From positions 3,371,763 through 3,435,762 of the forward strand of contig RPFO01000154.1 of NCBI GenBank assembly GCA_009746045.1: DNA of 64,000 bases. The letters run 5' to 3'. This stretch comes from Mesostigma viride (lineage: Eukaryota > Streptophyta > Mesostigmatophyceae > Mesostigmatales > Mesostigmataceae). Made by a program: the position numbers and the translations under genes. The first letter of the stretch is position 1; each line of letters starts with the position of its first letter. Positions 53,209 through 63,380 of the stretch are shown in pieces. The notes beneath the pieces are model-generated. The model made no database searches and was not told the DNA's origin. It saw nothing but the letters and a program-made list of their open reading frames with translations.

Positions 53209-53249
53209 TGGACTGAAAAGCTTTTTTATTTTTTCGAAAAACAAAAAAT

Positions 53250-55007
53250 ATGGCTTCCAACAACGGCAACGACAACAACAACAAGGGGAAGGCGCCTGCC
53301 AGGCGCACCTCACCCCGACTCGCGCCGGAGGGCACGCCCTCCACCAACGATGCAGCGAGGGTGACGCCCAACGTCACCTTCCGCACGGTGGTCGCCGACC
53401 ACCCCAGGCGTCGGACCCCGCAGGTGGGGCCCGGCGCCCGGGGGATGGCGAGCGGTCGTCCGTTTGCCACTGGCGGTTCGTCCGCCATGGCACCTGGGGG
53501 GCAGGTCCCCCGGGCACGTAATTCCCCCGTCGCAGGTGACGGGGGTCGTGAACGAAGTGACTCCTCGGAGGAGGATGGGGAGGTGCAGCCTGCGAGGCCA
53601 CGGCCTTCGCTCGAGATTTCGTCACAGACGCCTGCGACGTCTGGTAATCTCTCCGTGGGCCGACAGATGGCCATCATGGACATTGACCGGTATGGGGAGC
53701 ATGTTCCGCCACCTGTCGCGTTCGGGCGCGTACCCCATCTTCTCCCCATTGGGGAGGACGACATCCCAGCGTTCATTTCGGTGAACGGCTGGATCATTCG
53801 GCAACGTTTTCAGTTGACGGCAGATGAGCCGATACATGCGATTGAGGTTCATCGGACGCAAACGATGATCGAGCATCGTCTGCGGATGCAGTTCCACCTG
53901 ATCCAGGTGGCAGTTTGGCTGTGGTGTTTCACCAATAGGCCGAGGCGAAACCCCGGCACTGTGGATCAGTGGGCGTCCAGGCAGCGTCAGAGAGAGGCGC
54001 TGCGAGTGGTCGCCACGCAGGAGATCTCGCTGACTCCGTTGGGGCCGTGGCCCCAAGTCACGCCAGTTGGCTGGGGCCCGGAGAGGCGTGAGGCGGCTGC
54101 GATGCCGCCTGCGACGGAGCGCGGGGGGGCAGGTAACACGCCCATGGGTGGTGAAACCACCCAGGACCCTCTGGCAGGTCAGAGGGTCCAACCTCAGCAG
54201 CGGGCTCCCCCGCCCAGCGTGGGGGGCCAGGTGGCTGAGGAGGCCACCGGGGTCGCAGGGACCCCGGCGGCGACGCCAGCTCCCGGGGTCGCAGGGACCC
54301 CGGCAGCGACGCCGGCGCCTCCGGCGCTGGCGGGGGATGCAGCCCCCATGGAGGGTGTCACTGGCACCTCCAGCGGCTCTGGGGGGCAGGCACCCTCTAG
54401 CCGCAACAAGGACAAGGCCCTGGCAGGGCCGGAGGGGCCTCAGGGTCCCACCTTCGCAGGGCAGCAGCCAGAACGGCTGGAAGGCGATCTGGAAGGTCGG
54501 GACTTCATCACCCTGGGTGATGAGTCTGTGTGGCGTGCCATACAGGCCGCCACAGCCTCCTTCCGTGGGCTGGCCGACCGGAGCCAGCAGATGCACGTCG
54601 CGGAGGCGGGCAGCCTGGTGTGTGCGATTATCACGCACATCCTGGGCTTGCCCAACCTCCAAGCGGGCACACGCAGGGTGTGCGACGACTTGCTGCCTGC
54701 CCTGCAGGCTCTCCTCTCAGGAAGGAGGGTGCAGGGTAACAGGGTTCGCCTGGTGCGACTCCTGGAGCTCCTGCACAATGCCATCCTGTCAGGGGCGGGT
54801 AGGTGGTTGCCTACCTGGCTGCATCATGATGTTACTAACCCTACTGACGATGAAGTGTCTCTCTCTCCCACTTTCCATGATTGGGAGGAGGCCCGCAGCA
54901 GGAGGCGGGAAGTCACACATACTCACACCCCCACCCAGCCCACCCCTATGTTGCCTACCCTCCTACACAGCCCATGCTTGCCTCTCCTGCTCAGCTCACT
55001 CAAGTAG
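53250..55007 (+). CDS. Cop-D ORF1, N-terminal Gag or pre-gag protein
   Basis: 585 codons from an ATG 41 bp after the LTR (MASNNGNDNNNKGKAPARRT). The start is Asn/Pro/Arg-rich and disordered. A folded-looking part follows (GWIIRQRFQL, MQFHLIQVAVWLWCF), then Pro/Ala/Gly-rich repeats (GVAGTPAATPAP twice), then a helical part (SFRGLADRSQQMHVAEAGSL, RLVRLLELLHNAIL). It overlaps the capsid frame at 54881-55007, which lies in the -1 frame, so it may be fused to capsid by frameshifting. It matches the position of the Cop-B pre-gag ORF and Cop-C ORF0. No domain family recognised. Confidence 0.7.
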   Translation: MASNNGNDNNNKGKAPARRTSPRLAPEGTPSTNDAARVTPNVTFRTVVADHPRRRTPQVGPGARGMASGRPFATGGSSAMAPGGQVPRARNSPVAGDGGRERSDSSEEDGEVQPARPRPSLEISSQTPATSGNLSVGRQMAIMDIDRYGEHVPPPVAFGRVPHLLPIGEDDIPAFISVNGWIIRQRFQLTADEPIHAIEVHRTQTMIEHRLRMQFHLIQVAVWLWCFTNRPRRNPGTVDQWASRQRQREALRVVATQEISLTPLGPWPQVTPVGWGPERREAAAMPPATERGGAGNTPMGGETTQDPLAGQRVQPQQRAPPPSVGGQVAEEATGVAGTPAATPAPGVAGTPAATPAPPALAGDAAPMEGVTGTSSGSGGQAPSSRNKDKALAGPEGPQGPTFAGQQPERLEGDLEGRDFITLGDESVWRAIQAATASFRGLADRSQQMHVAEAGSLVCAIITHILGLPNLQAGTRRVCDDLLPALQALLSGRRVQGNRVRLVRLLELLHNAILSGAGRWLPTWLHHDVTNPTDDEVSLSPTFHDWEEARSRRREVTHTHTPTQPTPMLPTLLHSPCLPLLLSSLK

Positions 55008-55924
55008 CACTTCCCTCTCAGCATGTCTCTCCTGTGAATGCTGCAGCAGCAACACCATCTTCTCCCTCTCCCCCTGCATCCCCCTCTAGGTGGCCCACTT
55101 ACAATGAAAACCGTCCTGTGGATAGGATTAATGTCAGGGGGCTGCCTGAGGGGTATACTAGGGAGCAGGGGAATCATGCACTTCTCTCCCTTCAGCTGGC
55201 TAGGGAGGAACTGAATGTCAAGAATTGGTTTGGATCTCTCATGCAGGGGGATTTTTACCATCAGTCCTCCTCTCAGATTCAGAATCTCATCCTTGTCTTC
55301 CAGCGTAGGTATCCCAAGTGGCAGGACACGCAGGCTAGGGCAGTTTGGGAGGCTTTCATGAAGGAGTTAACTGACCTCCTCTCCACCCCCTCATCTGTGG
55401 ACATTTATGGGGCATTCAGGTGGGTAGAGGAATACAGGGTCACATCAGTGGACTATGTGGCTGAGACAAAGAAATATGAGCTAGCCATCAAAGCACGTCC
55501 AGATGTCCAGCAGCTAGATCACAAGTTCTTGCTGCGTTCCTTCCTTGAGAAACTCAAACTTGACAAAAACACCTACGCTATGCTTGCAACAGGAATGGCA
55601 AAGTACTGGGAGGACATGAAGGAGGCATTGGATTATATCAAGCTGGCCTTGGCCCCCCTTAGCCAGGGGGCCATGGGCACCTCTGTAAAGAGGGTCAGGG
55701 GGGAAGAGAGGGAGGAGGAGGATAGGGAGAGGGAAGACAGGAGCAAGAGGCCTGTCACCATGGCAGAAGTGAAGTCCCTGCTGGGACAAATGTTTAAGGG
55801 AAAGGGCAAGGGCAAGGGCAAGGGCAAGGGCAAGGGCAGGGGCTGGGGCAAGGGCAAGGGTAAGGGGCAGTCTCCCTCCAAGGGGGGCAGCTCCAGCAAC
55901 AACAACAACAACAACAGCAACAGC

Positions 55925-56019
<95 letters not shown>

Positions 56020-56230
56020 GAAGCAGGACAAGGAGGACAAGTCTTCTCAGCGGTGCACCCGCTGTGGCATGAGGTACCATGAGCGACCACCTGCCACAAG
56101 AACGTGGACGAGCTGGGGCATTTGGACGTCCTGTGCCACAAGTGCCACGGGCCGCCCCACGGTGACCCCAAGGACTGCAAGCGGCCTCCTTACGGCAAGA
56201 AGTGTGAGTCTCCCTCTCATGCTGGCTTGA
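54881..56230 (+). CDS. gag: Cop-D Gag capsid with N-rich linker and first knuckle
   Basis: Capsid-like helices run from NVRGLPEGYTREQG through LILVFQRRYPKWQD and VWEAFMKEL to YWEDMKEALDYIKL. A charged stretch and a GK repeat (KGKGKGKGKGKG) follow, then about 40 Asn coded by a CAA/AAC tract, then CTRCGMRYHER, the start of a zinc knuckle. Beyond this the frame loses the motif, while the pol frame from 56104 continues the zinc cluster, so the junction is a -1 shift near 56090-56110. Known role: particle assembly and RNA binding. Confidence 0.78.
55893..56020 (+). repeat. AAC trinucleotide tract
   Basis: Long AAC/CAA run encoding poly-Asn in Gag. Cop-B has a shorter, interrupted counterpart at 24510-24680. 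Confidence 0.9.
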
Positions 56231-58524
56231 GTGTGCCTGCTTCACCTCTTTCATCTGCATGCCCCACTGTCAGAGCAGTGAGCAGTTCTGGAAAGGTGCT
56301 ACAGCTGGTTTCAGAAGATTATGTCTCTAAACCAACCTTCACATCTATGGTTCCCAAGGTGTGCAGAGTGTCCCCATCAGAGGATGCTCATATCAGTTTT
56401 CAGGAGCTTGCTTTGCAGTTGCATTTCCTTTATGGGCATGAAGTGAGTGCAGAGGTGGTGGCAGCAGCAATAGGGGGGGCAGCACTCAGACGTGCATGCC
56501 AGGTGGTCAGATCCCACTGCCAGCATTGTCAGTTCAATGCACCCAAACCCCCTAAGTGGCATGTAGCTACCCCACCTAAGTGCAAGGGCAGGGTGGTAGG
56601 AGATGTCTTTCATATCAAAGGACAATCTTACTTGGCACTTAAAGATGCATGGTCAAGGTACACAACCATTGAACCATTACCTGGAATGGACAAGACACAG
56701 TTGCTCAGGGCTCTCTTGATTGCTCAGGCCAGGTACTACCCTGTGGAGGCATTGTTACTGGATCAGCAGTTCACGTGTCTTGCCAATGAACCAGGGTGTG
56801 AGGCTATTGATCTGGCTGGGCTAGAAGATCATGAGAGGCAAGGCATTATTGAAAGGGCCATCAGGTCCATTAAAACCCTTGTAGCCAAGGAAGATGGCAA
56901 TCTGCTGGCTGACAGTGGGTCATATGCTGACAGAGCTCTGTGGTCCACCAGGTTGTGCCAAGTCCTCAACAGGAGGCCACTCATGAAAACCCCACAAGGG
57001 GTGATCATTACACCAGATGGATTGCATGCAGGCATTTATCCACCTGAGGTACTAGCCCTATACAACGCACAGCGAGCACAGACAGCTAGCAGGTTAGCTG
57101 TCAAGGATGCAAAGCATCCACGTCCCACCTTCAGAGAAGGGGATCAGGTCCTATTCTACAAGGAGTCGGGACTAGGCAAGGTGGGTACCTGGCATGGGCC
57201 AGCCACCATCCTAAAGTTTAACACCACTGGCAGGACAGTGTTAGTTAAACACAATGACACGGGAAAGATTCACAGGTGTTCACCTCACAGGATGAAATTG
57301 TATTTTCCAACTGTGTCAGACGTGGCAGAGGAGGAAGAGCTGTTGGCCGACAGCCCTGTACAGTTGCCTGGCATCCCAGCGTTGCCCAGTGAGTGGTTGT
57401 TTGGAACACCCACTGGTGAGTGTGAGAGCCACACCCACTGTGACACCCAGGTCACCCTTGATGATTGTAGGCAGTCACTGCAGGCTTGGCCCCCTGCAGC
57501 AGAGGGTCACATTGGCAAAACAGGTGATCAGCAACCTATCACCTCTTCAAGTGTGAACATAGCTCAGCCACTAGCTGCACCTTCCAAACGCAGCCTAGCA
57601 GACGCTGTTTGCATTTTACAAGCAGCTCATAGAGCTAAAGCTCAAACTGCTGCAGGATCAGCTAAGGTGGGGAAGGTTGGGCAGCATGACAATAGCCCAT
57701 TTATGGTTGCAGTGGACACACAAGCCCAGGTCAGCATTATCAGTGCCCTGGCTGTGCCCCATATGCCTTTGGAACCTTCACCCTGGCACCATGTGGCTGA
57801 TTTCTCAGGGCAGTCATCCCTCAAGGTATTAGGTCAGGTCATGTTGACTATACTCGGTATCCCCACTCCTTTTCAGGTATTGGAAGGTTATAAAGGGAAT
57901 GCTTTGTTGGGGGATCCTTTTCTCTGTTACCCTGGTGTCATTATATCCAGTAATAGACTATCCATCCAGGACCTGGGTGGTGTTGATCTGAATCATTTCA
58001 AAATTTCTCTTGAAAAACTTCTTAACACCAACATTGCTTCTGTAAAATTTGCTACACCCAAGTATGCCCCAGGGCAAGAACCCTGTGTGGCAGACTTGGT
58101 TCATAACCAAAAACTTCATCCCACCTCATTTGGATTGGGCAAGCATGATATGGCTAAAATGTCTCCTCTTTCTTATGAACAGATAGAGCAAGACTGTCGC
58201 ACACACATAGGATTCCTAAAATGGGTGGAGGCCTTCAACAAGGCCAGGGAAGAATGGGTAGTGCCAGATCCTCTTAGTCCTTCTCATACTCCACCTGTCA
58301 CACCTATTGACAAAAAGCCTGCAGGGTGCAAGCACTTGCGCCTGAAGTTTGTGTGTAAACATAAGCCAGCAGCAGATGGGTCAGTCATTTTCCATGCTAG
58401 ACCTTGTGTGACAGAGTTCAAGGGCACCACTGATCTGACAGAGGCAGAGTTGTACACGCCAGGCATTCAGCAAACATCCCTGTCTGTCTTTCTTGCTGTC
58501 TGTCTTTGTGGGTCATCTCAATGA
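56104..58524 (+). CDS. pol: Cop-D pol part 1: zinc cluster, integrase, protease-like domain, RT start
   Basis: The frame opens inside the second zinc cluster (LCHKCHGPPHGDPKDC). Integrase has zinc ligands in LHFLYGHE and HCQHC, the first Asp in VVGDVFHI, the second in LLLDQQF and Glu in GIIERAI, 29 residues apart. The tail KVGTWHGPATI follows. The protease-like domain has AVDTQAQVSIIS, then DFSGQSSLKVLGQ and ALLGDPF. The RT N-terminus (LRLKFVCKHKP) follows, and the frame ends at 58524 after a TGTC-repeat shift. As in the other Cop elements, no protease precedes integrase. Confidence 0.9.
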   Translation: MDELGHLDVLCHKCHGPPHGDPKDCKRPPYGKKCESPSHAGLSVPASPLSSACPTVRAVSSSGKVLQLVSEDYVSKPTFTSMVPKVCRVSPSEDAHISFQELALQLHFLYGHEVSAEVVAAAIGGAALRRACQVVRSHCQHCQFNAPKPPKWHVATPPKCKGRVVGDVFHIKGQSYLALKDAWSRYTTIEPLPGMDKTQLLRALLIAQARYYPVEALLLDQQFTCLANEPGCEAIDLAGLEDHERQGIIERAIRSIKTLVAKEDGNLLADSGSYADRALWSTRLCQVLNRRPLMKTPQGVIITPDGLHAGIYPPEVLALYNAQRAQTASRLAVKDAKHPRPTFREGDQVLFYKESGLGKVGTWHGPATILKFNTTGRTVLVKHNDTGKIHRCSPHRMKLYFPTVSDVAEEEELLADSPVQLPGIPALPSEWLFGTPTGECESHTHCDTQVTLDDCRQSLQAWPPAAEGHIGKTGDQQPITSSSVNIAQPLAAPSKRSLADAVCILQAAHRAKAQTAAGSAKVGKVGQHDNSPFMVAVDTQAQVSIISALAVPHMPLEPSPWHHVADFSGQSSLKVLGQVMLTILGIPTPFQVLEGYKGNALLGDPFLCYPGVIISSNRLSIQDLGGVDLNHFKISLEKLLNTNIASVKFATPKYAPGQEPCVADLVHNQKLHPTSFGLGKHDMAKMSPLSYEQIEQDCRTHIGFLKWVEAFNKAREEWVVPDPLSPSHTPPVTPIDKKPAGCKHLRLKFVCKHKPAADGSVIFHARPCVTEFKGTTDLTEAELYTPGIQQTSLSVFLAVCLCGSSQ

Positions 58525-61471
58525 TGGGGATGACTATGTATGTAAGGCTACAGACATTAAAAGGGCTTTCCTGAAAGGCTCACCTGAGATAGCACAACAA
58601 GTGTGGCATGGTCAGGTGTATGTAGTCTCTACTCCCAGAGTTCGGGCAAAACACATCCCTCAGCAGTACCTGAAAGCTAACATAGGTGTTGAAGGGCTGC
58701 AATCAGCTCCTCGAATTTTCAGGATGTCAGCTCAGGCTGTGTTTGAAAAGCTAGGGGCTAGATATGATGACATAGACCCTTGCTTCTTTGTGGTCCCACA
58801 CCCTCATGGCATACTCACCTTTGTGTGGCATGGGGATGATCAGCTGATTGCTGGGCCAAGGCGTGCTGTAGATGATTTTATTCAACAAGTGTCACAGCAT
58901 TTTGAGATTGGCAAGCAAGTAGAGCTGGGCACCACTGCCATAAAATTTTGTGGCACAATGTTACAACTCCAGCAGCATCAAAACCAGTGGGTGTGTGCAC
59001 TTTATTCTCCCAATGATTACATGCACAGCTGCTTGGAAGTTTTGCAAACAAAAATCAAACCTGGAGCCTGTCCTACCATTAGAGGCAAGCTGGGGTGGTT
59101 GTGCTCAACGTGTGCACCTCACCTGGCTGTGGTTAGCAGAGTTGATGATGATGTCTTGATGCAAGTAGGTCACAAAACCATCACCAAAACTCTCCAGGAA
59201 GGCCCTCCACCTTATCTTGCATTCTTTGGATCTCCACAAAACCATTCACATCCAAGCTATGATGGATAGTTCCATGGAGTCCAGGCAGATTACCAAGTTG
59301 CAGGCAAGGGAGTCAGGCTTGTATTTTGTGCAGAATGATGATGCACCCCTGTCTCTCATTTCATGGTACAGCCGGTTGCATAGACGCAAGGCTGTCAGCA
59401 GCAATGCTGCTGAGTGCAGGGCAGTGGTGTCAGCAGTGCTTCATGCCAGGTACTTGAATCATGTGCTGGTTTGGTTGCAGATGCAAGCAGGCAGCAATGC
59501 TGGGGTGGTGGCACACTTGCTCACTGACAGTCAGTCAGTCCTCAGTTTCCTTGCTAACCCCTATGCTGTGCACACTGATCTTGACTGGGTGGTCCTTAAC
59601 CCCTAAATGGGCGGAAATGCTGCCGATAAATCGGCAGTAACTCACCTATTTTGTAAACCAGCCCCTGTACAACCTAGCAATATCCAATGGCTGTCCTTGG
59701 GGGGCAAGCATGTCCATGAGTTGCCCTAAGCCATGATATATCACAACCTCACATATATTCATCGTAGGCCATGTATAACTGCCGTCAAAGTCAGGGGGGT
59801 CAAGACGAGCGTTTTCATTTTTGGTAGAATGTGCATTTTGAATTATGTTGTAAGAGCTAGGCACCTACCACTTCAGGGATGATAAACAATTAGTTGCTGA
59901 ACAGTTTGAGCCATTGGGGTCATCATTTGGGTGGGTATACCAGCAGTTACACCCAGTACAGCCCATAGGGGTACCGTTGGTAAAAAGCAACCAAGGGGGT
60001 AGGAGTGGGCATACTACCTACTAATACCTACTAATATGGCCCCCAACCATGCCAAACAATACATTTCCCTTCCACAATTATGGGGAAACATAACTGCATC
60101 ATCACACTGCCCTTACATGGCACCTATGTGCAGGTGCCACCTTGTCCATGCACGTAGGTAACGTGGTACGGATACCCTACGCAAGGCATGCATTCTAGGA
60201 GGCAGCCACCAACAAACTAGTGATTTTAAGCCTATTTCAGCCTGCCCTAGCAAGGATAAACTAGGCCTAAGCTGCTATAGCTTTCCAGGTGATGGCCAGC
60301 ACACCTGGTGGCACATGCTGACAATGGGAAGCTTCTACTCACCGGTTACATGCTTGATGATGCCACAGAGACCAGCCAACTGCCTCACACTCATGCAATA
60401 TGTGTGTGGGAAATGTATAACAAACATATATGGAGGTATTCAAACCCATACAGCCTCTAAAACTTATCACCATCACCCTGTGGCAGGTCAACTGACTGAG
60501 GGAAGCATCTAAGAAGGGTGTTTTAGAAAGGGGCCAGGCCAGGGTCAAGAAAGAGCATGAATAATCCAAAAAGAATGTGCTACACAAGCTAGAACGTATA
60601 TATAAACGTCAAACATCGATAGGAAAACGATGCTTAAGCTTTACCAGGCATGGATGGCGTTACCTTGGCCCAGGCGGTGGCCGCAAAATGGCGCATTTCG
60701 GCACACCAAATTTGTGCAGCATGGTCGCTGGATTCGGCGATTTCTGGCCACCCTTGCACGTTTACGACTAATATGTATCATAAAAAGTACAAAGAAACCG
60801 ATATATCCTTTAAAATACGCCGGAAAGGTATTGCTGTCAACGTTTCTATCGTCCGGCCTGATCGCAGTTTTTTCCAGCAAGAACGCTGCCGACACCTATC
60901 AAATGGCATTCCCGCGAACCAAAAATTGGCCTGTATGATCTTTAGGACGTATAAAATCAATATCCTAAGTTTGGCCAGAAAATTCGAACGCAAACGTAAA
61001 TGCCATGCGTGGGCGCAAGCCGCCATGGCCAGGTCGTCGTTTTCCGGAATGCACGTTGTACGTGAAAAAGTACCCTGACCCCTTGTACTTTGACGGTCTG
61101 GAACACCTGTTAAACTTGGTCAAAATATAGCAAACCCTAGTATCATGTTCTGGAGAAACTTATAAACTTTCATTCTTCTCAGCTAAACGTTTCCTAATTC
61201 CCAATAGTATTCTCGCAAACTGGTCCCCCGAGTAGGTGCCGACAAATCGGCTGTAAGTCACTTTTTGGCGGAAAATCGGCAGCAAGACCATTTAGGGGTT
61301 AAACAGGAGTCCACCTACTGGGAGTCCACCCGTCACGTGGAGGACAAACACAACGCTGCTGATGCACTCACTAAAGTGCCTCAGCAGGCAGCTGACCAAT
61401 ATCAGCTGTTGTACCACTTGATGAACCCCTATGGCAAGCAGGCAACCCTGCCCCATCGGGGGGACGCCTAG
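58493..61471 (+). pseudogene. pol: Cop-D pol part 2: RT and RNase H, split by TTAA-2
   Basis: 58493-59269 gives RT with DIKRAFLKGS and WHGDDQLIAGP. A shift near 59220 leads to RNase H (MDSSMESRQ, AECRAVV, LTDSQSV). At 59596 the codons for LDWVVL run into TTAA-2. After 61302 the frame resumes with KQESTYWE and ends in ADALTKVPQQ at 61471. Excision of TTAA-2 restores the codons exactly. Confidence 0.9.
59600..61298. mobile_element. TTAA-2, piggyBac-like non-autonomous element
   Basis: TTAA at 59596-59599 and 61299-61302 flanks inverted ends CCCCTAAATGG (59600-59610) and CCATTTAGGGG (61288-61298). Just inside lie palindromes such as CTGCCGATAAATCGGCAG (59620-59637) and related motifs near the right end. 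CC-starting ends plus TTAA fit piggyBac. The 1,699 bp hold only short frames (best 60650-61078, 142 codons, unrecognised), so no transposase is encoded. Confidence 0.9.
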
Positions 61472-62544
61472 CAGGGTCCTGTTCACCAGGGCCGCCTAGG
61501 TAACCCAGTACCCCTTGGGCAGGTCCAAGGGGTAGGTTGTGGCTTCCAGCAAGGGGGGGTTGGTTGGAGTCTGTTTTCATACATCTGCGTGCCCTATGCC
61601 AATAAAATCTGTTTTGATTTTTTCAACACCATGGAATTTCGTTCTGCCCACCTTCCTAGGTGGGCAGGGGATGTATCTCACATTCTTTCTCCACTAGGGT
61701 GTATACCTTGGTGGATTGGCCTTGAGCTCAGTGGCTCAGGTGCCTCCCATTCAAGTGGAGGGTCAAAGCTCCCTTGACAGGTGGTTACCCAGGACCACAG
61801 TTCACTGTGGCTCTCCTGGGTCACCTGGCCTCACTGTTCAGTGGCAGTAAAGGCATGGGTGCTGTCATGTTGTCTAGTACAACGTGCTCAGCACAGGTGC
61901 AGGATGCAATATTCCTGTCACCTGTCACCAGGACTTCAGCCACCCCTGTGCAGGGCAGGGGTGGCTGGTCCCCACACGTTGTGCAGGTGCAATGTGGCCA
62001 GGTCCAGGATGTCATAGTCCTGTCACCTGTCACTAGGACTTCAGCCCCCTCTGTGCAGGGCAGGGGTGGCTGGTCCTCACATGTTGTGCAGGTACAACAT
62101 GGACAGTGCAGGGTGCAATAAACCTGTCTACTGTCACTACTCAGGTTGCAGGTAACTTGAGCTCAGTTGACCCAGCCTGGCTGGGTATTTTTCTCTGAGT
62201 GGGCGATGATGATGGAACAACATGGAACCTCTTAAACGGTTACCTTGGCATTTTTTTTACAATGGCTCTCTTGGCTGGTGATGCACTCCCTGGATAGGCA
62301 GACAGGCATAGCTATCTCCCTTGTGAGCTCGCGAGGAGGAGGAACTCCCCGGGCATGTTGAGCTAAACGTGATGCCATCACAAGTATTGCACGAGTTCTG
62401 GGGCCCATCTTTTTCAGTCCAGATGTTGCAGTATGGGACCGTGTCAGTTGCTCAGCACCTCAGTCAGCTTGGAGTCAGTCTCCTAGCTGGGCAGGGTCAG
62501 GCTTGAAGTCGCTAGCCTTCAACCTGAAAGGAAAACATAATGGG
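61472..62544 (+). other. Cop-D 3' untranslated region and polypurine tract
   Basis: Non-coding apart from the tandem repeat at 61900-62109. It ends CTGAAAGGAAAACATAATGGG before the LTR, in the place of the plus-strand primer site. Confidence 0.6.
61900..62109 (+). repeat. 105-bp tandem duplication
   Basis: Two units starting CAGGATG at 61900 and 62005, each with GTGCAGGGCAGGGGTGGC. About 85-90% alike by eye. Confidence 0.8.
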
Positions 62545-63001
62545 AGTTAGATGAGATGCTTAGGCTGACACACGGATTTCCGGCCTGCGCGCCGCGTATT
62601 GCCTACCGCGGCTGAGCGGGACACCTCAGTACTGTACGGCAGGGTGTACGGTACTGAGGTGTCATGTGGACTGATGTGCGGTTAGTGCCAGATTGTGCCT
62701 AGACTCTAGCTCGACCCGCCAGGTCCGGGTTATCCGGGTCTGACGGGCCGAGTGTAGTTGATGCTAGTGACGTGGTCGCATGGCATTGCAGTGTACAGTT
62801 GTCCACTGGTGAGGTGCTGCAGGTAGCACCGCCATAGGCATATAGGCGTAGCACTGGGGAGTGCCGCAGCACCCGAGTTTGCCCAGACGTTCCATTCTGA
62901 GCCCTCAGCTTACACTACTCTCTCATTGTATTATTGCTAATACAACCATCATTCCATTTCAGCTTCGGCAGTTGTCCATCGTCGTGAGACTCGATCCAAC
63001 T
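62545..63001 (+). repeat. Cop-D 3' LTR
   Basis: 457 bp, no difference from 52752-53208 noticed. Followed by the TSD copy GCATC (63002-63006). Confidence 0.95.
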
Positions 63002-63278
63002 GCATCCTCTCAGCGTCCCGGGGCTGCCAATTGTCCTTGATGGACTGAAATTGGCTCAGTACCGCGTACCCCTCGGCTACGGTCGGCCGCCTAGGCGCTG
63101 CTTGGCCGGCTGCTGGCGCGTTCTGACCGCCTTGAGACCCCTGGCTCTGATCATCCGCTAGACCAGCCTGGTCCCCTAGCGCCGGGACTCCACCGCGTCC
63201 ATCGCGTCCATCCATATCAGCGCCGCGCCGCTCAAAGCCTGCACCGCGCCCTCGTTGGTCAGATGCTCCCTCGCTCAT
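63002..63278 (-). CDS. gag: Cop-H Gag N-terminus
   Basis: Starts MSEGASDQRGRGAG at 63278 and runs without a break to QPRDAERM, where Cop-D cuts in. Unlike Cop-C it has no frameshift here, so it shows the ancestral frame. Confidence 0.85.
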
Positions 63279-63380
63279 GATGGGCCTTGTTCAGGTCTGC
63301 TACAGGCCAGCCAAGTGGCCAAACAGCAATTAAAGCAATATACGCTGCTGAACAAGAAGGAAGATGACAAGTGTTACCAC

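Larger units (their letters stand above)
52752..63001 (+). mobile_element. Cop-D, young copia-type element with TTAA-2 inside
   Basis: Two 457-bp LTRs (AGTTAGATG...GATCCAACT) appear identical over their whole length, and GCATC is duplicated at 52747-52751 and 63002-63006. The interior has gag in two overlapping frames, double knuckle, integrase, protease-like domain, RT and RNase H. It is related to Cop-B (same HGDDQL box and double zinc cluster). Identical LTRs mean very recent insertion, and TTAA-2 must be younger still. Confidence 0.96.

Noticed and set aside
60650-61078. A transposase for TTAA-2
   Set aside because: 142 codons without a DDD-type motif or similarity I can recognise; far shorter than any piggyBac transposase.
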